A program made the position numbers and the translations under genes. This document shows positions 26,673-34,778 of a stretch of 64,000 nt of DNA, piece after piece. The notes under the pieces are model-generated. The model saw only the letters and a list, made by a program, of their open reading frames with translations, had not been told where the DNA came from and ran no database searches. Origin of the DNA: Rhodospirillaceae bacterium (GTDB lineage Bacteria > Pseudomonadota > Alphaproteobacteria > Bin65); the NCBI GenBank assembly GCA_011523655.1, contig WTGH01000040.1:1-64000 (forward strand), given 5' to 3'. How positions within the stretch are numbered: the first letter of the stretch is position 1; each line of letters begins with the position of its first letter.

Positions 26673-28262
26673 TTAAAATCCCAGCGCGCAGCCGTCCCTT
26701 CGCGGGTCCGAGCCGGCCGAGAGCACGCCGCGCTCCCGGTCGATCAGGATGCCCTGGCCGCCGCCATGGGGGCTTTCGGCGGGCACGACCATGTGGCCGA
26801 GGGCGCGCAGGCCGGCAACCGCACTCTGCGGCACGCCGCGCTCGGCGACGATGGCGCCGCCGTCGTGGAACACCCGCGGGCAGTCGATGGCCTGCTGGAT
26901 GTCCATGCCGAAATCCCACAGGTTGGTGACGACATGGGTCTGGCCGACCGGCTGAAACGGACCGCCCATCACGCCGAAGGCCAGTTCGCACGCGCCGTCG
27001 TTCAGCACCATGCCCGGGATGATCGTGTGCAGGGGCCGCTTGCGCGGGCCGACGCAGTTGGGATGGCCCGGCTCGACGACGAAGCCGGCGCCCCGGTTCT
27101 GGAACACCACCCCGGTCTCCTCCGAGGCGATGCAGCTGCCGAAGCTCCAGTAGACCGAGTTGATCAGGCTGACGCAGTTGAGGTCGCGGTCGACGACGGT
27201 CAGGTAGACCGTATCCCTGTGCTCCGGCATCTCGGCCGGCGGCAGCGCGTCGATCGCCCGGTCGCGCCGGATATGGCTGCGCAGCCCGGCGGCGAAATCG
27301 TCGGACAACAATTGCTCGACCGGCACGTTGCTGCGGCGCGGATCGCCGACGAAGGCGTCGCGCTGGGCATAGGCAAGGCGCTGGGCCTCCATCTCCAGAT
27401 GCAGCCGTTCCGCGCCGACCGGGTCGAGGGTGGAGAGGTCGAAGCCCTCCAGGATGTTGAGCATGATCTGCGCCGTGATGCCGCCGCCGTTGGGCGGGAT
27501 TTCCAGCACCGCCCTGCCGCGATAACCGGATTCGAGCGGCGCGACCGGCTCATGGCGCTGTCCGGCAAAATCCTCCGCCGTGTGGCAGCCGCCGGCGGCG
27601 TCGAGCGCGGCCAGCATCGCGTCGAGCACCGGCCCGGCGTAGAAGCCGTCGCGCCCGCGTCCGGCGATCGCGCGCAGCGTCCGGCTGAGCGCCGGCGAAT
27701 ACCAGACATCGCCGGTCGCAGGCAGCGCGCCGTCCTTCAGATAGAGTGCGGAGGCGGCTTCGTTGCCGCGCAGCCCGTCGAGCCGGCCGGCCCACAGGGC
27801 CCGGGTCACCTCGCCGACGGTGAAGCCTTGCTCGGCGCAGGCGATGGCCGGCTGGAGCACCCGGTCGATGCCCAGGGCGCCGTGGGCGTCGAGGATGGCG
27901 CACCAGGCGTCGACCGCGCCCGGCACCGTCACCGATTCGACGCCGTCCGGGTCGATCTGGCCGATGCCGCGCTCGATCAGCGAGTCGACGGTGAGGCCGG
28001 CCGGGGACCAGCCGGAGCCGTTGATGCCGACGACCGGCCCGTCGCCGCCCTTCTGGTAGAGCATGAAACAGTCGCCGCCGATGCTCGTGCTCATGGGTTC
28101 GACCACGCACTGCACCGCGCAGGCGGCGATCGCGGCATCGACCGCATTGCCGCCGGCGCGCAACATGTCGATGGCGGTCAGCGTGGCAAGGGTGTTGGAC
28201 GTCGCCGCGGCGCCGTTGAGGCCATGGACGACCGAACGGCCGGGAAGCTGGATATCGCGCAT
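26673..28262 (-). CDS. Gamma-glutamyltransferase family protein
   Basis: Ntn-hydrolase of 529 residues that self-cleaves into large and small subunits. The autocatalytic Thr is in PEHRDTVYLTVVDRDLNCVSLINSVY, and the downstream NRGAGFVVEPGHPN and GPRKRPLHTIIPGMVLNDGACELAFGVMGG are the small-subunit signatures. The N-terminal GLNGAAATSNTLATLTAIDMLRAGGNAVDAAIAA is typical. No signal peptide is evident, so it is likely cytosolic, closer to YwrD-type than to periplasmic Ggt. It is divergent from the formaldehyde dehydrogenase gene, and a role in glutathione-conjugate turnover would fit that neighbour but is inferred. Confidence 0.93.
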   Translation of the reverse strand: MRDIQLPGRSVVHGLNGAAATSNTLATLTAIDMLRAGGNAVDAAIAACAVQCVVEPMSTSIGGDCFMLYQKGGDGPVVGINGSGWSPAGLTVDSLIERGIGQIDPDGVESVTVPGAVDAWCAILDAHGALGIDRVLQPAIACAEQGFTVGEVTRALWAGRLDGLRGNEAASALYLKDGALPATGDVWYSPALSRTLRAIAGRGRDGFYAGPVLDAMLAALDAAGGCHTAEDFAGQRHEPVAPLESGYRGRAVLEIPPNGGGITAQIMLNILEGFDLSTLDPVGAERLHLEMEAQRLAYAQRDAFVGDPRRSNVPVEQLLSDDFAAGLRSHIRRDRAIDALPPAEMPEHRDTVYLTVVDRDLNCVSLINSVYWSFGSCIASEETGVVFQNRGAGFVVEPGHPNCVGPRKRPLHTIIPGMVLNDGACELAFGVMGGPFQPVGQTHVVTNLWDFGMDIQQAIDCPRVFHDGGAIVAERGVPQSAVAGLRALGHMVVPAESPHGGGQGILIDRERGVLSAGSDPRRDGCALGF

Positions 28263-28330
28263 GGCGGGACCCTGTCTGCGAATGCCGGCCCTGGAACGCC
28301 GGCCTTAGAACGGTTGTGCGGAACGCCCCC

Positions 28331-28381
28331 TCCGTGTAGCACGGAACAAGGAGACGGCAAGAGCGGCGGAACGGCCGTTCC
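28331..28381 (+). promoter_or_regulatory. Two palindromes upstream of the formaldehyde dehydrogenase gene
   Basis: TCCGTG-TAG-CACGGA (28331-28345) and the perfect 14-bp palindrome GGAACGGCCGTTCC (28368-28381) lie in the 157-bp divergent gap, 39-89 bp before the ATG at 28420. They look like operator sites. No clear -35/-10 pair was identified, and the regulator is unknown. Confidence 0.4.
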
Positions 28382-28419
28382 CACGCCGACGGCAGAGACA
28401 GACCGGGGAAGGACGCGTC

Positions 28420-29532
28420 ATGGATGTCAAGGCAGCGGTGGCACACGCGGCGGGCGAAGCGCTGACGATCGAAACGGTTCAACTCGACGGCGCGAAGGCG
28501 GGCGAGGTCATGGTGGAGGTCAAGGCCACCGGCATTTGCCATACCGACGAGTTCACCCTGTCCGGCGCCGATCCGGAGGGGCTTTTCCCGGCGGTCCTCG
28601 GCCATGAGGGCGCCGGCGTCGTTGTCGAGACCGGGCCGGAGGTGATCGGGCTCAAGAAGGGCGATCACGTCATTCCGCTCTACACGCCCGAATGCCGGCA
28701 GTGCAAAAGCTGCCTGTCCCAGAAGACGAACCTGTGCACGGCGATCCGCGCCACCCAGGGCCAGGGCCTGATGCCCGACGGCACCAGCCGGTTCAGCATG
28801 AACGGCGAGCGGGTGTTCCACTATATGGGCACCTCGACCTTCGCCAACTACACGGTGCTGCCGGAGATCGCCCTGGCGAAGGTCCGGGAGGACGCGCCGT
28901 TCGACAAGATCTGCTACATCGGCTGCGGCGTCACCACAGGCATCGGCGCCGTCATCAACACGGCCGGAGTCGAGCCGGGCTCGAACGTGGCGGTGTTCGG
29001 CCTGGGCGGGATCGGCCTGAACGTCATCCAGGGCGCGCGCATGGCCGGCGCCGACCGGATCGTCGGCATCGACATCAACCCGTCCAAGCGCCCGCTGGCC
29101 GAGCAGTTCGGCATGACCGACTTCGTCAACCCGGACGAGATCGGCAGCGACAAGGTGGTCGAGGCGGTCGTCGACATCACCGGCGGCGGCGCGGACTACA
29201 GCTTCGAGTGCATCGGCAATGTCGAGGTCATGCGCCAGGCGCTGGAATGCTGCCACCGCGGCTGGGGCGAGAGCATCATCATCGGCGTTGCCGGGGCGGG
29301 CCAGGAAATCGCCACAAGGCCGTTCCAGCTCGTCACCGGGCGGGTCTGGCGCGGCACGGCCTTCGGCGGCGCGCGCGGCCGGACCGACGTACCGAGGATC
29401 GTCGACTGGTACATGGAGGGGAAGATCAACATCGACGACCTGATCACCCACACCATGCCGCTCGAGGATATCAACTCGGCCTTCGACCTGATGCACGCCG
29501 GCGAAAGCATCCGCAGCGTGGTGATCTACTGA
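28420..29532 (+). CDS. S-(hydroxymethyl)glutathione dehydrogenase / class III alcohol dehydrogenase
   Basis: Zinc MDR enzyme of 370 residues that oxidises the formaldehyde-glutathione adduct with NAD. Catalytic zinc ligands are in ATGICHTDE and LGHEGAGVV, and the structural zinc cysteines are in [15 protein letters not shown]. The Rossmann motif is [17 protein letters not shown]. Class III hallmarks include [11 protein letters not shown] and [13 protein letters not shown]. The ATG at 28420 follows GGGGAAGGACG. It works with the S-formylglutathione hydrolase encoded 1 kb downstream to convert formaldehyde to formate; an EamA permease gene is inserted between the two. Confidence 0.96.
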   Translation: MDVKAAVAHAAGEALTIETVQLDGAKAGEVMVEVKATGICHTDEFTLSGADPEGLFPAVLGHEGAGVVVETGPEVIGLKKGDHVIPLYTPECRQCKSCLSQKTNLCTAIRATQGQGLMPDGTSRFSMNGERVFHYMGTSTFANYTVLPEIALAKVREDAPFDKICYIGCGVTTGIGAVINTAGVEPGSNVAVFGLGGIGLNVIQGARMAGADRIVGIDINPSKRPLAEQFGMTDFVNPDEIGSDKVVEAVVDITGGGADYSFECIGNVEVMRQALECCHRGWGESIIIGVAGAGQEIATRPFQLVTGRVWRGTAFGGARGRTDVPRIVDWYMEGKINIDDLITHTMPLEDINSAFDLMHAGESIRSVVIY

Positions 29533-29553
29533 GGCCGGCTCCCAAGACCGGCG

Positions 29554-30489
29554 ATGCCGGCTGAGCCCGGCGCGGCAGCCGGCGCCGGCTGGCTTGCCCG
29601 CGCTGCGCCCTATATCGCGCTGACCGCGGCGGCCGCCTGCTGGGGCGGCACCTGGACCGCGGCGCGCGGCTCCTACCAGGACGTATCGCCGGCCGTCATG
29701 GCGTTCTTTCGCTGGGCGGCCGCCGCTGCGGTCCTGCTGCCGATCTTCGGCGCTTCCATCTGGCGCTACCGGGCGGCGCTGCGCCGGGAATGGCGCACCG
29801 TTGCGCTGCTCGCCCTCGCCGGGGCGATCGTCTTCAACTACATGATCTTCCGCGGCACGCAGACGACGACCGCAATCAACGGCGCGCTGCTCAACGCCTC
29901 GGTGCCGATCTATATCGTGCTGCTGTCCTTCGCCGGCATCGGCGAGCGCAACACGGCGGGGCGGATCGCCGGCATCGTCATCGCGCTTGCCGGGCTGGTC
30001 GTGGTCGTGACCCACGGCAGCTGGCAGCGCCTGGCCGATCTGGAGTTCGTCGAGGGCGACCTGTGGATCGCCGGCGCCATGTTCCTCTGGGGCCTCTACA
30101 CGATCGGAATCCGCGGCTGGAACAGCGCAATGCCGCCGCTCACCGGGCTTGCGGCCATGGCCGGGGTCTCGGTCCTCGGTCTGGCGCCGATGGCGGCCGT
30201 CGAGCTGGAGTTCGGCGGCCGGCTGATCCCGAGCGCCGAAGCGGTCCTCGGCATCCTCTATGTCGGCGTTGTCGGGACGGCCGGCGCCTATGTCCTGTGG
30301 AATTTCGGCATCCGCCGGGTCGGCGCCGCCGGCGGCAGCCTTTTCCTCTATCTGATTCCGGTGTTCGGCGCCGTCTTCGCCGTAACCATCCTGTCCGAGG
30401 AGATCGCCCTTTACCATCTGGCCGGCACGGCGCTGATCGTCGGCGGCATCCTGATCGCCAACCGCGGGGGCGCGCCGCCGGGGCCGTAG
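29554..30489 (+). CDS. EamA/DMT-family transporter
   Basis: 311-residue membrane protein with about ten helices in two EamA repeats. The first repeat begins AAACWGGTWTAARGSYQDVSPAVMAFFRWAAAAAVLLPI and the second ends FLYLIPVFGAVFAVTILSEEIALYHLAGTALIVGGILIANRG, both classic. It probably exports or imports a small metabolite. The ATG at 29554 lies 21 bp after the dehydrogenase stop, so it may be co-transcribed with the formaldehyde genes. Sequence does not reveal a link to formaldehyde or formate. Confidence 0.92.
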   Translation: MPAEPGAAAGAGWLARAAPYIALTAAAACWGGTWTAARGSYQDVSPAVMAFFRWAAAAAVLLPIFGASIWRYRAALRREWRTVALLALAGAIVFNYMIFRGTQTTTAINGALLNASVPIYIVLLSFAGIGERNTAGRIAGIVIALAGLVVVVTHGSWQRLADLEFVEGDLWIAGAMFLWGLYTIGIRGWNSAMPPLTGLAAMAGVSVLGLAPMAAVELEFGGRLIPSAEAVLGILYVGVVGTAGAYVLWNFGIRRVGAAGGSLFLYLIPVFGAVFAVTILSEEIALYHLAGTALIVGGILIANRGGAPPGP

Positions 30490-30509
30490 GCCGTCTCGAA
30501 GGACGCCCT
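30490..30509 (+). repeat. Solo arm of the REP-like repeat family
   Basis: GCCGTCTCGAAGGACGCCCT is identical over 20 nt to 15422-15441, the right arm of the inverted repeat at 15312-15433. It begins right after the permease stop codon, in the spacer before the S-formylglutathione hydrolase gene. No matching inverted arm was found beside it. Confidence 0.6.
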
Positions 30510-30588
30510 GCGGCCGGGAGCCGCTGGCATCGCGGCGGCGCCCTGTGCCATGACGGGGCGCAACGCCATTCCACCGAAGGCCCCGACC

Positions 30589-31431
30589 ATGTCCCTCGAA
30601 ACCGTCAGCGCCAGCAAGTGCTTCGGCGGCACGCAGTATGTCTACGCCCACGAGGCGCGGACGACGCGGTGCCGGATGCAGTTCTCCGCCTATGTGCCGC
30701 CCCAGGCGGCGGACGGGCCGGTGCCGGTGCTGACGTATCTGTCGGGCCTGACCTGCACGGAGGAGAATTTCACCGTCAAGGCGGCGGTCCAGCGCCATGC
30801 GGCCGAACACGGCCTGCTGGTCGTTGCGCCGGACACCAGCCCGCGCGGCGAGGCGGTGCCCGACGACGAGGCCTGGGACCTCGGCACCGGCGCCGGCTTC
30901 TATGTCAACGCCACGCAGGACCCCTGGGCCGGCCACTACCGGATGTACGATTATGTCGTCGAGGAGCTGCCGGACGTCGTCGGCGCCAACCTGCCGGCGG
31001 ACATGAGCCGCCGCGGCCTGTTCGGCCATTCGATGGGCGGCCACGGAACCCTGGTCGTCGCCCTGCGCAACCCGGACCATTACCGGTCGGTCTCGGTGCT
31101 CGCACCGATCTGCGCGCCGACCGAAACCGGCCTGGGCGAGAAGATCTTCGGCGCCTATCTGGGCTCCGACCGCGACGCCTGGCGCGAATACGATGCGACG
31201 GAACTGGTGAAGGAGGGGCACAGCTGCGCGCCGATCCTGATCGACCAGGGCGACGAGGACGAATTCTTCAAGACGGGCGCGATGAAGATCGACGCCTTTC
31301 AGGCGGCCTGCGCGGCGTCGGGCCAATCGGTCACCCTGCGCATGCAGCAGGGCTACGACCACGGCTATTTCTTCGTCCAGACCTTCATGGGCGACCATGT
31401 CGCCTACCACGCCGGGGCGCTGAACGGCTGA
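30589..31431 (+). CDS. S-formylglutathione hydrolase
   Basis: Serine esterase (esterase D type) of 280 residues that hydrolyses S-formylglutathione to formate and glutathione. The nucleophile elbow is GLFGHSMGGHGTLVVAL; LTYLSGLTCTEENF (oxyanion region), VAPDTSPRG and the C-terminal His in GYDHGYFFVQTFMGDH complete the triad. The ATG at 30589 (MSLETVSASKCFGGTQ) is the family start; a reading from 30550 adds 13 extra residues. It forms a pathway with the class III dehydrogenase at 28420. The next feature, a tRNA gene on the opposite strand, ends only 25 bp away. Confidence 0.95.
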   Translation: MSLETVSASKCFGGTQYVYAHEARTTRCRMQFSAYVPPQAADGPVPVLTYLSGLTCTEENFTVKAAVQRHAAEHGLLVVAPDTSPRGEAVPDDEAWDLGTGAGFYVNATQDPWAGHYRMYDYVVEELPDVVGANLPADMSRRGLFGHSMGGHGTLVVALRNPDHYRSVSVLAPICAPTETGLGEKIFGAYLGSDRDAWREYDATELVKEGHSCAPILIDQGDEDEFFKTGAMKIDAFQAACAASGQSVTLRMQQGYDHGYFFVQTFMGDHVAYHAGALNG

Positions 31432-31456
31432 ACGGTGAAAAATCCGTCAAGAAAAA

Positions 31457-31531
31457 TGGTGGGCGCGGCTGGGATTGAACCAGCGACCCCTACGATGTCA
31501 ACGTAGTGCTCTCCCGCTGAGCTACGCGCCC
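31457..31531 (-). tRNA. tRNA-Val (anticodon GAC)
   Basis: Read on the minus strand, the gene starts GGGCGCGTAGCTCAGCGGGA at 31531 and has a complete cloverleaf. The acceptor stem is GGGCGCG/CGCGCCC, followed by a D-arm. The anticodon stem is CTACG/CGTAG with loop TTGACAT (anticodon GAC, decoding GUC). The T-arm is CTGGTTCAATCCCAG, and an encoded CCA ends at 31457. The gene is 75 nt including CCA. It is convergent with the S-formylglutathione hydrolase gene. Confidence 0.95.
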
Positions 31532-31741
31532 TTTGCCCGCTGCCCCCGACCCCCAGGGAGGTGGCGGCGGATCCGGATGAAGGCGGGTATATCGCGCACT
31601 TGGCCAGGCCATGCAAGGTCCTGGCCGGATGCGCAGCGGCCAAGGATGTCGCGCCGCCCGGGGCCGGACGGCAGGACGCGGCCCCTACGGCGCCATCGGG
31701 CGGTGACAGGCTTCGCCGCATCGGGTAAACCCGGTGCCATC

Positions 31742-32668
31742 ATGGAATTATCTTTCCCGCCCGCGCCGTCCGAACCGCCCGCACCGGAAGAAATCTACAA
31801 GGGAGGCTGGCTGCATTCGCCGGCCTTCGACGTGCTGGAGCCGTTGCACCAGACCGCGCCGGCGGTCTTCGCCTCGCCGCACAGCGGAGCGGACTACCCG
31901 CCGGAATTCGTCGAGGCGTCACGGCTCGACCCGCTGGCCCTGCGCAAGTCCGAGGACAGTTTCGTCGATGAACTGTTCGCCTCCGCGCCGGCGATGGGCG
32001 CGCCCCTGCTGCGCGCCCGCTTCCCGCGCGCCTTCCTGGACGCCAACCGCGAACCCTTCGAACTGGATCCGCGCATGTTCGCCGATCCGCTGCCGGCCTA
32101 TGTCAATACGCGCTCGCCCAGGGTCGCCGCCGGGCTCGGCACCATCGCCAGGGTCGTTTCGTCCGGCGCCGACATCTACCGCCGCAAGCTGCGTTTCGAC
32201 GATGCGCTGCACCGGGTCAACGCCTGTTACCGGCCCTATCATGCCGCGCTCGCCGGGTTGGTCGAGCGCACTCTGGCAGAGTTCGGCTTCTGCCTGCTGA
32301 TCGACTGCCATTCCATGCCGTCGGTCGGCGGCCCGGCCGATGCCGATTCCGGCCGCCGCCGGGTCGATATCGTACTCGGCGACTGTCACGGCACGTCCTG
32401 CGACCGGCGGCTGACCGAGCTTGCCCGGCGAACGCTCGGCCAGCGCGGCTATGTCGTGCGGCGCAACGTGCCCTATGCCGGCGCCTACACGACGCGCCAC
32501 TACGGCGCCCCGCAACGCGGCGTCCACGCCTTGCAGATCGAGATCAACCGCGCGCTCTACATGGATGAAGCCAGCCTGCGCAAGACGCCGGGCTTCGCCG
32601 CGCTGGCCGGCGACCTGGCCGCGTTGATCGGCGAGCTGACCCGGGCGCCGATGGCGGCAGCCGCCTGA
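31742..32668 (+). CDS. N-formylglutamate amidohydrolase family protein
   Basis: Zinc amidohydrolase of 308 residues (HutG/N-formylglutamate deformylase family) that releases formate from N-formylglutamate. Motifs are PAVFASPHSGADYPPEF, LDANREPFELDPRMF, FCLLIDCHSMPS (metal-binding Asp-Cys-His), RRVDIVLGDCHGTSC and YTTRHYGAPQRGVHALQIEINRALYMDE. The ATG at 31742 (MELSFPPAPSEPP) is the best start; the frame remains open upstream into the tRNA. No hut genes are nearby. Its product formate links it loosely to the formaldehyde pathway upstream. Confidence 0.93.
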   Translation: MELSFPPAPSEPPAPEEIYKGGWLHSPAFDVLEPLHQTAPAVFASPHSGADYPPEFVEASRLDPLALRKSEDSFVDELFASAPAMGAPLLRARFPRAFLDANREPFELDPRMFADPLPAYVNTRSPRVAAGLGTIARVVSSGADIYRRKLRFDDALHRVNACYRPYHAALAGLVERTLAEFGFCLLIDCHSMPSVGGPADADSGRRRVDIVLGDCHGTSCDRRLTELARRTLGQRGYVVRRNVPYAGAYTTRHYGAPQRGVHALQIEINRALYMDEASLRKTPGFAALAGDLAALIGELTRAPMAAAA

Positions 32669-32697
32669 TCCCGGACGCGGCCGAAAGCGGCAGAGGT

Positions 32698-33246
32698 TTG
32701 GACCCGAAGACCGCGCCGAGGCCGCTGATCCGCGACGCCACCGAGCGGGACATGGCGGCGGTCGCCGAAATCTATCGCGGCTATGTGCTTGACGGACTGG
32801 CGTCTTTCGAGACCGACCCGCCATCCGCCGGCGAAATGGACCGGCGCCGCCAGGGCATACAGCAAAGCGGCCTGCCCTACTATGTCGCCGAGGTGGACGG
32901 GACGGTTGCGGGTTACGCCTATGCCGGGCGCTACCGGGCGCGCATCGCCTATCGCTACACGGTCGAGGACTCGATCTATGTGTCGCCCGACCGGAGCGGC
33001 CGTGGCGTCGGTCTCGCCCTGTTGTCCGCCTTGGTCGAGCGCTGCACGGCGCTCGGCTATCGCCAGATGCTGGCCGTGATCGGCGATTCCGGCAACGCGG
33101 CGTCTATCCGGCTGCACGAAAAGGCCGGTTTCCGGAAAGTCGGCCTGCTGCCTTCGGTCGGCTTCAAGCTCGGCCGGTGGGTCGACGCGGTGTTGATGCA
33201 GCGCCCGCTGGGCGCGGGAGATTCCGGTCTTCCGGATGTAGAATGA
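32698..33246 (+). CDS. GNAT-family N-acetyltransferase (phosphinothricin acetyltransferase-like)
   Basis: Acetyl-CoA-dependent N-acetyltransferase, 182 residues. The N-terminal LIRDATERDMAAVAEIYRGYVLDGLASFE, central YVAEVDGTVAGYAYAGRYRARIAYRYTVEDSIYVSPDRSGRGVGLALLSAL (CoA-binding loop RSGRGVG) and NAASIRLHEKAGFRKVG match the PAT/Bar-like group. The only start before the conserved domain is a TTG at 32698, which is spaced poorly (2 nt) from AGAGG. An ATG at 32749 would trim the first strand, so the TTG is kept with reservation. The substrate is probably an amino acid or analogue. Confidence 0.88.
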   Translation: MDPKTAPRPLIRDATERDMAAVAEIYRGYVLDGLASFETDPPSAGEMDRRRQGIQQSGLPYYVAEVDGTVAGYAYAGRYRARIAYRYTVEDSIYVSPDRSGRGVGLALLSALVERCTALGYRQMLAVIGDSGNAASIRLHEKAGFRKVGLLPSVGFKLGRWVDAVLMQRPLGAGDSGLPDVE

Positions 33247-33308
33247 GGCGCAGGAAGCGATTCGCCCGAATCGATACGTCCACTGCGCCGCCCGACGCGG
33301 CAACAAAA

Positions 33309-33334
33309 TTGGGCCGTGCGGTGGCACGGCCCAA
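33309..33334. terminator. Perfect 11-bp stem-loop downstream of the GNAT gene
   Basis: TTGGGCCGTGC (33309-33319) pairs with GCACGGCCCAA (33324-33334) around GGTG. On the minus strand it is followed by TTTTGTTG, a fair T-run. On the plus strand it is followed by GTTTAGGGAGG, which resembles a leader with a ribosome site but no gene after it. It could terminate the GNAT transcript or be part of an orphan leader or small RNA. Confidence 0.5.
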
Positions 33335-33450
33335 GTTTAGGGAGGAAACGCCCAAGACAATCATCGCGACATGTGCTGGCGAAGCGTTCGCCGGCACGGG
33401 CGTGTGCCGCTGTTTCTATATGTCGGCCGGGCTGTGGAATTTCAACCTCA

Positions 33451-33547
33451 TTTTGCAGTGCAAAAAAAATTTTCATCAAAAAATCCAGTATATTAGGGAT
33501 TTCTTATGCCACTTTTGGCCGTCATTGCTGCAATGCAAAAATTGCAT
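33451..33547 (+). promoter_or_regulatory. TGCA-palindrome cluster upstream of the Mla operon
   Basis: TTTTGCA-G-TGCAAAA (33451-33465) and ATGCAA-AAA-TTGCAT (33533-33547), preceded by TTGCTGCA, form a pair of operator-like sites with TGCA cores. TGCA-rich sites of this look are recognised by PhaR, the polyhydroxybutyrate regulator, in Alphaproteobacteria. That link is a guess, because no pha gene is in the window. Confidence 0.35.
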
Positions 33548-33602
33548 GGGTTCCGCCGGGCCGGCATGAAATGTCCCTTTCGGGCGCGGCAGCGTCCGCG
33601 AT

Positions 33603-34778
33603 ATGGTCGCCCTGTCTGTGGCCAGCCGGACACGCAGCGTGACAGAAACTTCCGCATCCTCTTCCGGCGAGCGGCCTCTCGCCTGGTTCGATCTGGAGGA
33701 CGAGAACCGCCTGCGTGTCGGCGGCGTATGGCGGCTGGCCCAGGTCGGCCTCCTGTCGCGGCGGCTCGAGCGGGCGGGGCTGTCCGGCCGCGCGGTCCAT
33801 GAGATCGACGCCAGCGCCCTGACCGCACTGGACAGCGCGGGCGCGCAGTTGCTGATCCGCGCCGTACCCTCGCCGGATGCCATCACCGGGGTGGACAAAC
33901 GATACCGGGGGCTGCTGCGCCGCGTCGCCGACGCCGAGACGGCAGCGACGGACCAGCCCAGGCCGCGGCGCCCCGGCGGTGCGGGCGCCCAACTGGCCCT
34001 GATCGGCTGGCGGACCGTTGGCGTCGGCATCAGGACATGGGAACTGCTCGGTTTCTTCGGGCTGTGCATCGTTGCGATCGCCGGAGTCATTATCCGTCCC
34101 TGGACTCTCGACGGGCGGGCGACCTTCCATCACCTCCAGGCCGCGGGCCTCAATGCCCTGCCGATCATCGGCCTGCTCGCTTTCCTGATCGGCGTCGTCG
34201 TCGCCTTCATGGGCGCGTTGCAACTGCAAAAGTTCAGTGCCGGCATCTATACGGTCGACATGGTCGGCATCGCCATGTTGCGGGAACTGGGGGTGCTGTT
34301 CGCGGCCATCATGGTGGCCGGACGCAGCGGCAGCGCCTTCACCGCCCAGATCGGGACCATGTCGCTCAACGAGGAGGTCGACGCGATGCGGACGATCGGC
34401 CTCGATCCCGTTGCCGTTCTGGCGACGCCGCGGATCGTGGCCCTTGTGATCGCGCTGCCCCTGCTCACCGTTTATGCCGATCTGGTCGGCCTTGCCGGCG
34501 GCGCCGTCGTGAGCCTCGCGCTGCTCGATATCGGCATCCCCCTGTTCCTCGAACGCCTGTCCAGCGCGGTCGATACAACGGCATTTCTGATCGGTATGGC
34601 CAAGGCTCCCTTCTTTGCCGCCGCCATCGCGATCATCGGCTGTTTCGAAGGCTTCAAGGTAACCGGCAGCGCGGCCAGCGTCGGCCGGCGGACGACCACC
34701 TCGGTTGTCGAAGCCATCTTCGCGGTCATCCTGATCGACGCCGCCTTCGCGATGGCCCTGTCCTGGCTGAATATATGA
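33603..34778 (+). CDS. mlaE: MlaE-family lipid ABC transporter permease with N-terminal STAS-like domain
   Basis: 391 residues. Residues about 25-105 form a STAS-like domain (WFDLEDENRLRVGGVWRLAQ, then EIDASALTALDSAGAQLLI). About residues 145-391 are the MlaE permease with five or six membrane helices and the family core ALPIIGLLAFLIGVVVAFMGALQLQKFSAGIYTVDMVGIAMLRELGVLFAAIMVAGRSGSAFTAQIGTM. It belongs to an inner-membrane complex that moves phospholipids between membranes. The fused STAS domain replaces the separate MlaB protein. The stop overlaps the ATPase start by 4 bp (ATGA). It is the first gene of the operon mlaE-mlaF-mlaD-lipoprotein. Confidence 0.94.
   Translation: MVALSVASRTRSVTETSASSSGERPLAWFDLEDENRLRVGGVWRLAQVGLLSRRLERAGLSGRAVHEIDASALTALDSAGAQLLIRAVPSPDAITGVDKRYRGLLRRVADAETAATDQPRPRRPGGAGAQLALIGWRTVGVGIRTWELLGFFGLCIVAIAGVIIRPWTLDGRATFHHLQAAGLNALPIIGLLAFLIGVVVAFMGALQLQKFSAGIYTVDMVGIAMLRELGVLFAAIMVAGRSGSAFTAQIGTMSLNEEVDAMRTIGLDPVAVLATPRIVALVIALPLLTVYADLVGLAGGAVVSLALLDIGIPLFLERLSSAVDTTAFLIGMAKAPFFAAAIAIIGCFEGFKVTGSAASVGRRTTTSVVEAIFAVILIDAAFAMALSWLNI

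Larger units (their letters stand above)
33247..33602. other. Gene-free AT-shifted region with stem-loop and TGCA palindromes
   Basis: This 356-bp gap before the Mla operon has no convincing gene. It holds a perfect 11-bp stem (33309-33334) followed by the strong ribosome-site-like GGGAGG. Two TGCA-centred palindromes lie further on, TTTTGCA-G-TGCAAAA (33451-33465) and ATGCAA-AAA-TTGCAT (33533-33547), within a segment (33440-33545) much richer in A/T than its surroundings. Confidence 0.6.

Noticed and set aside
27550..31410. 1286-residue minus-strand open frame
   Set aside because: It runs opposite to clear genes (formaldehyde dehydrogenase, EamA, FGH) and has no family signature.
31457..31531. 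tRNA-Val as an integration site
   Set aside because: No integrase, direct repeat of the tRNA end or foreign island next to it.
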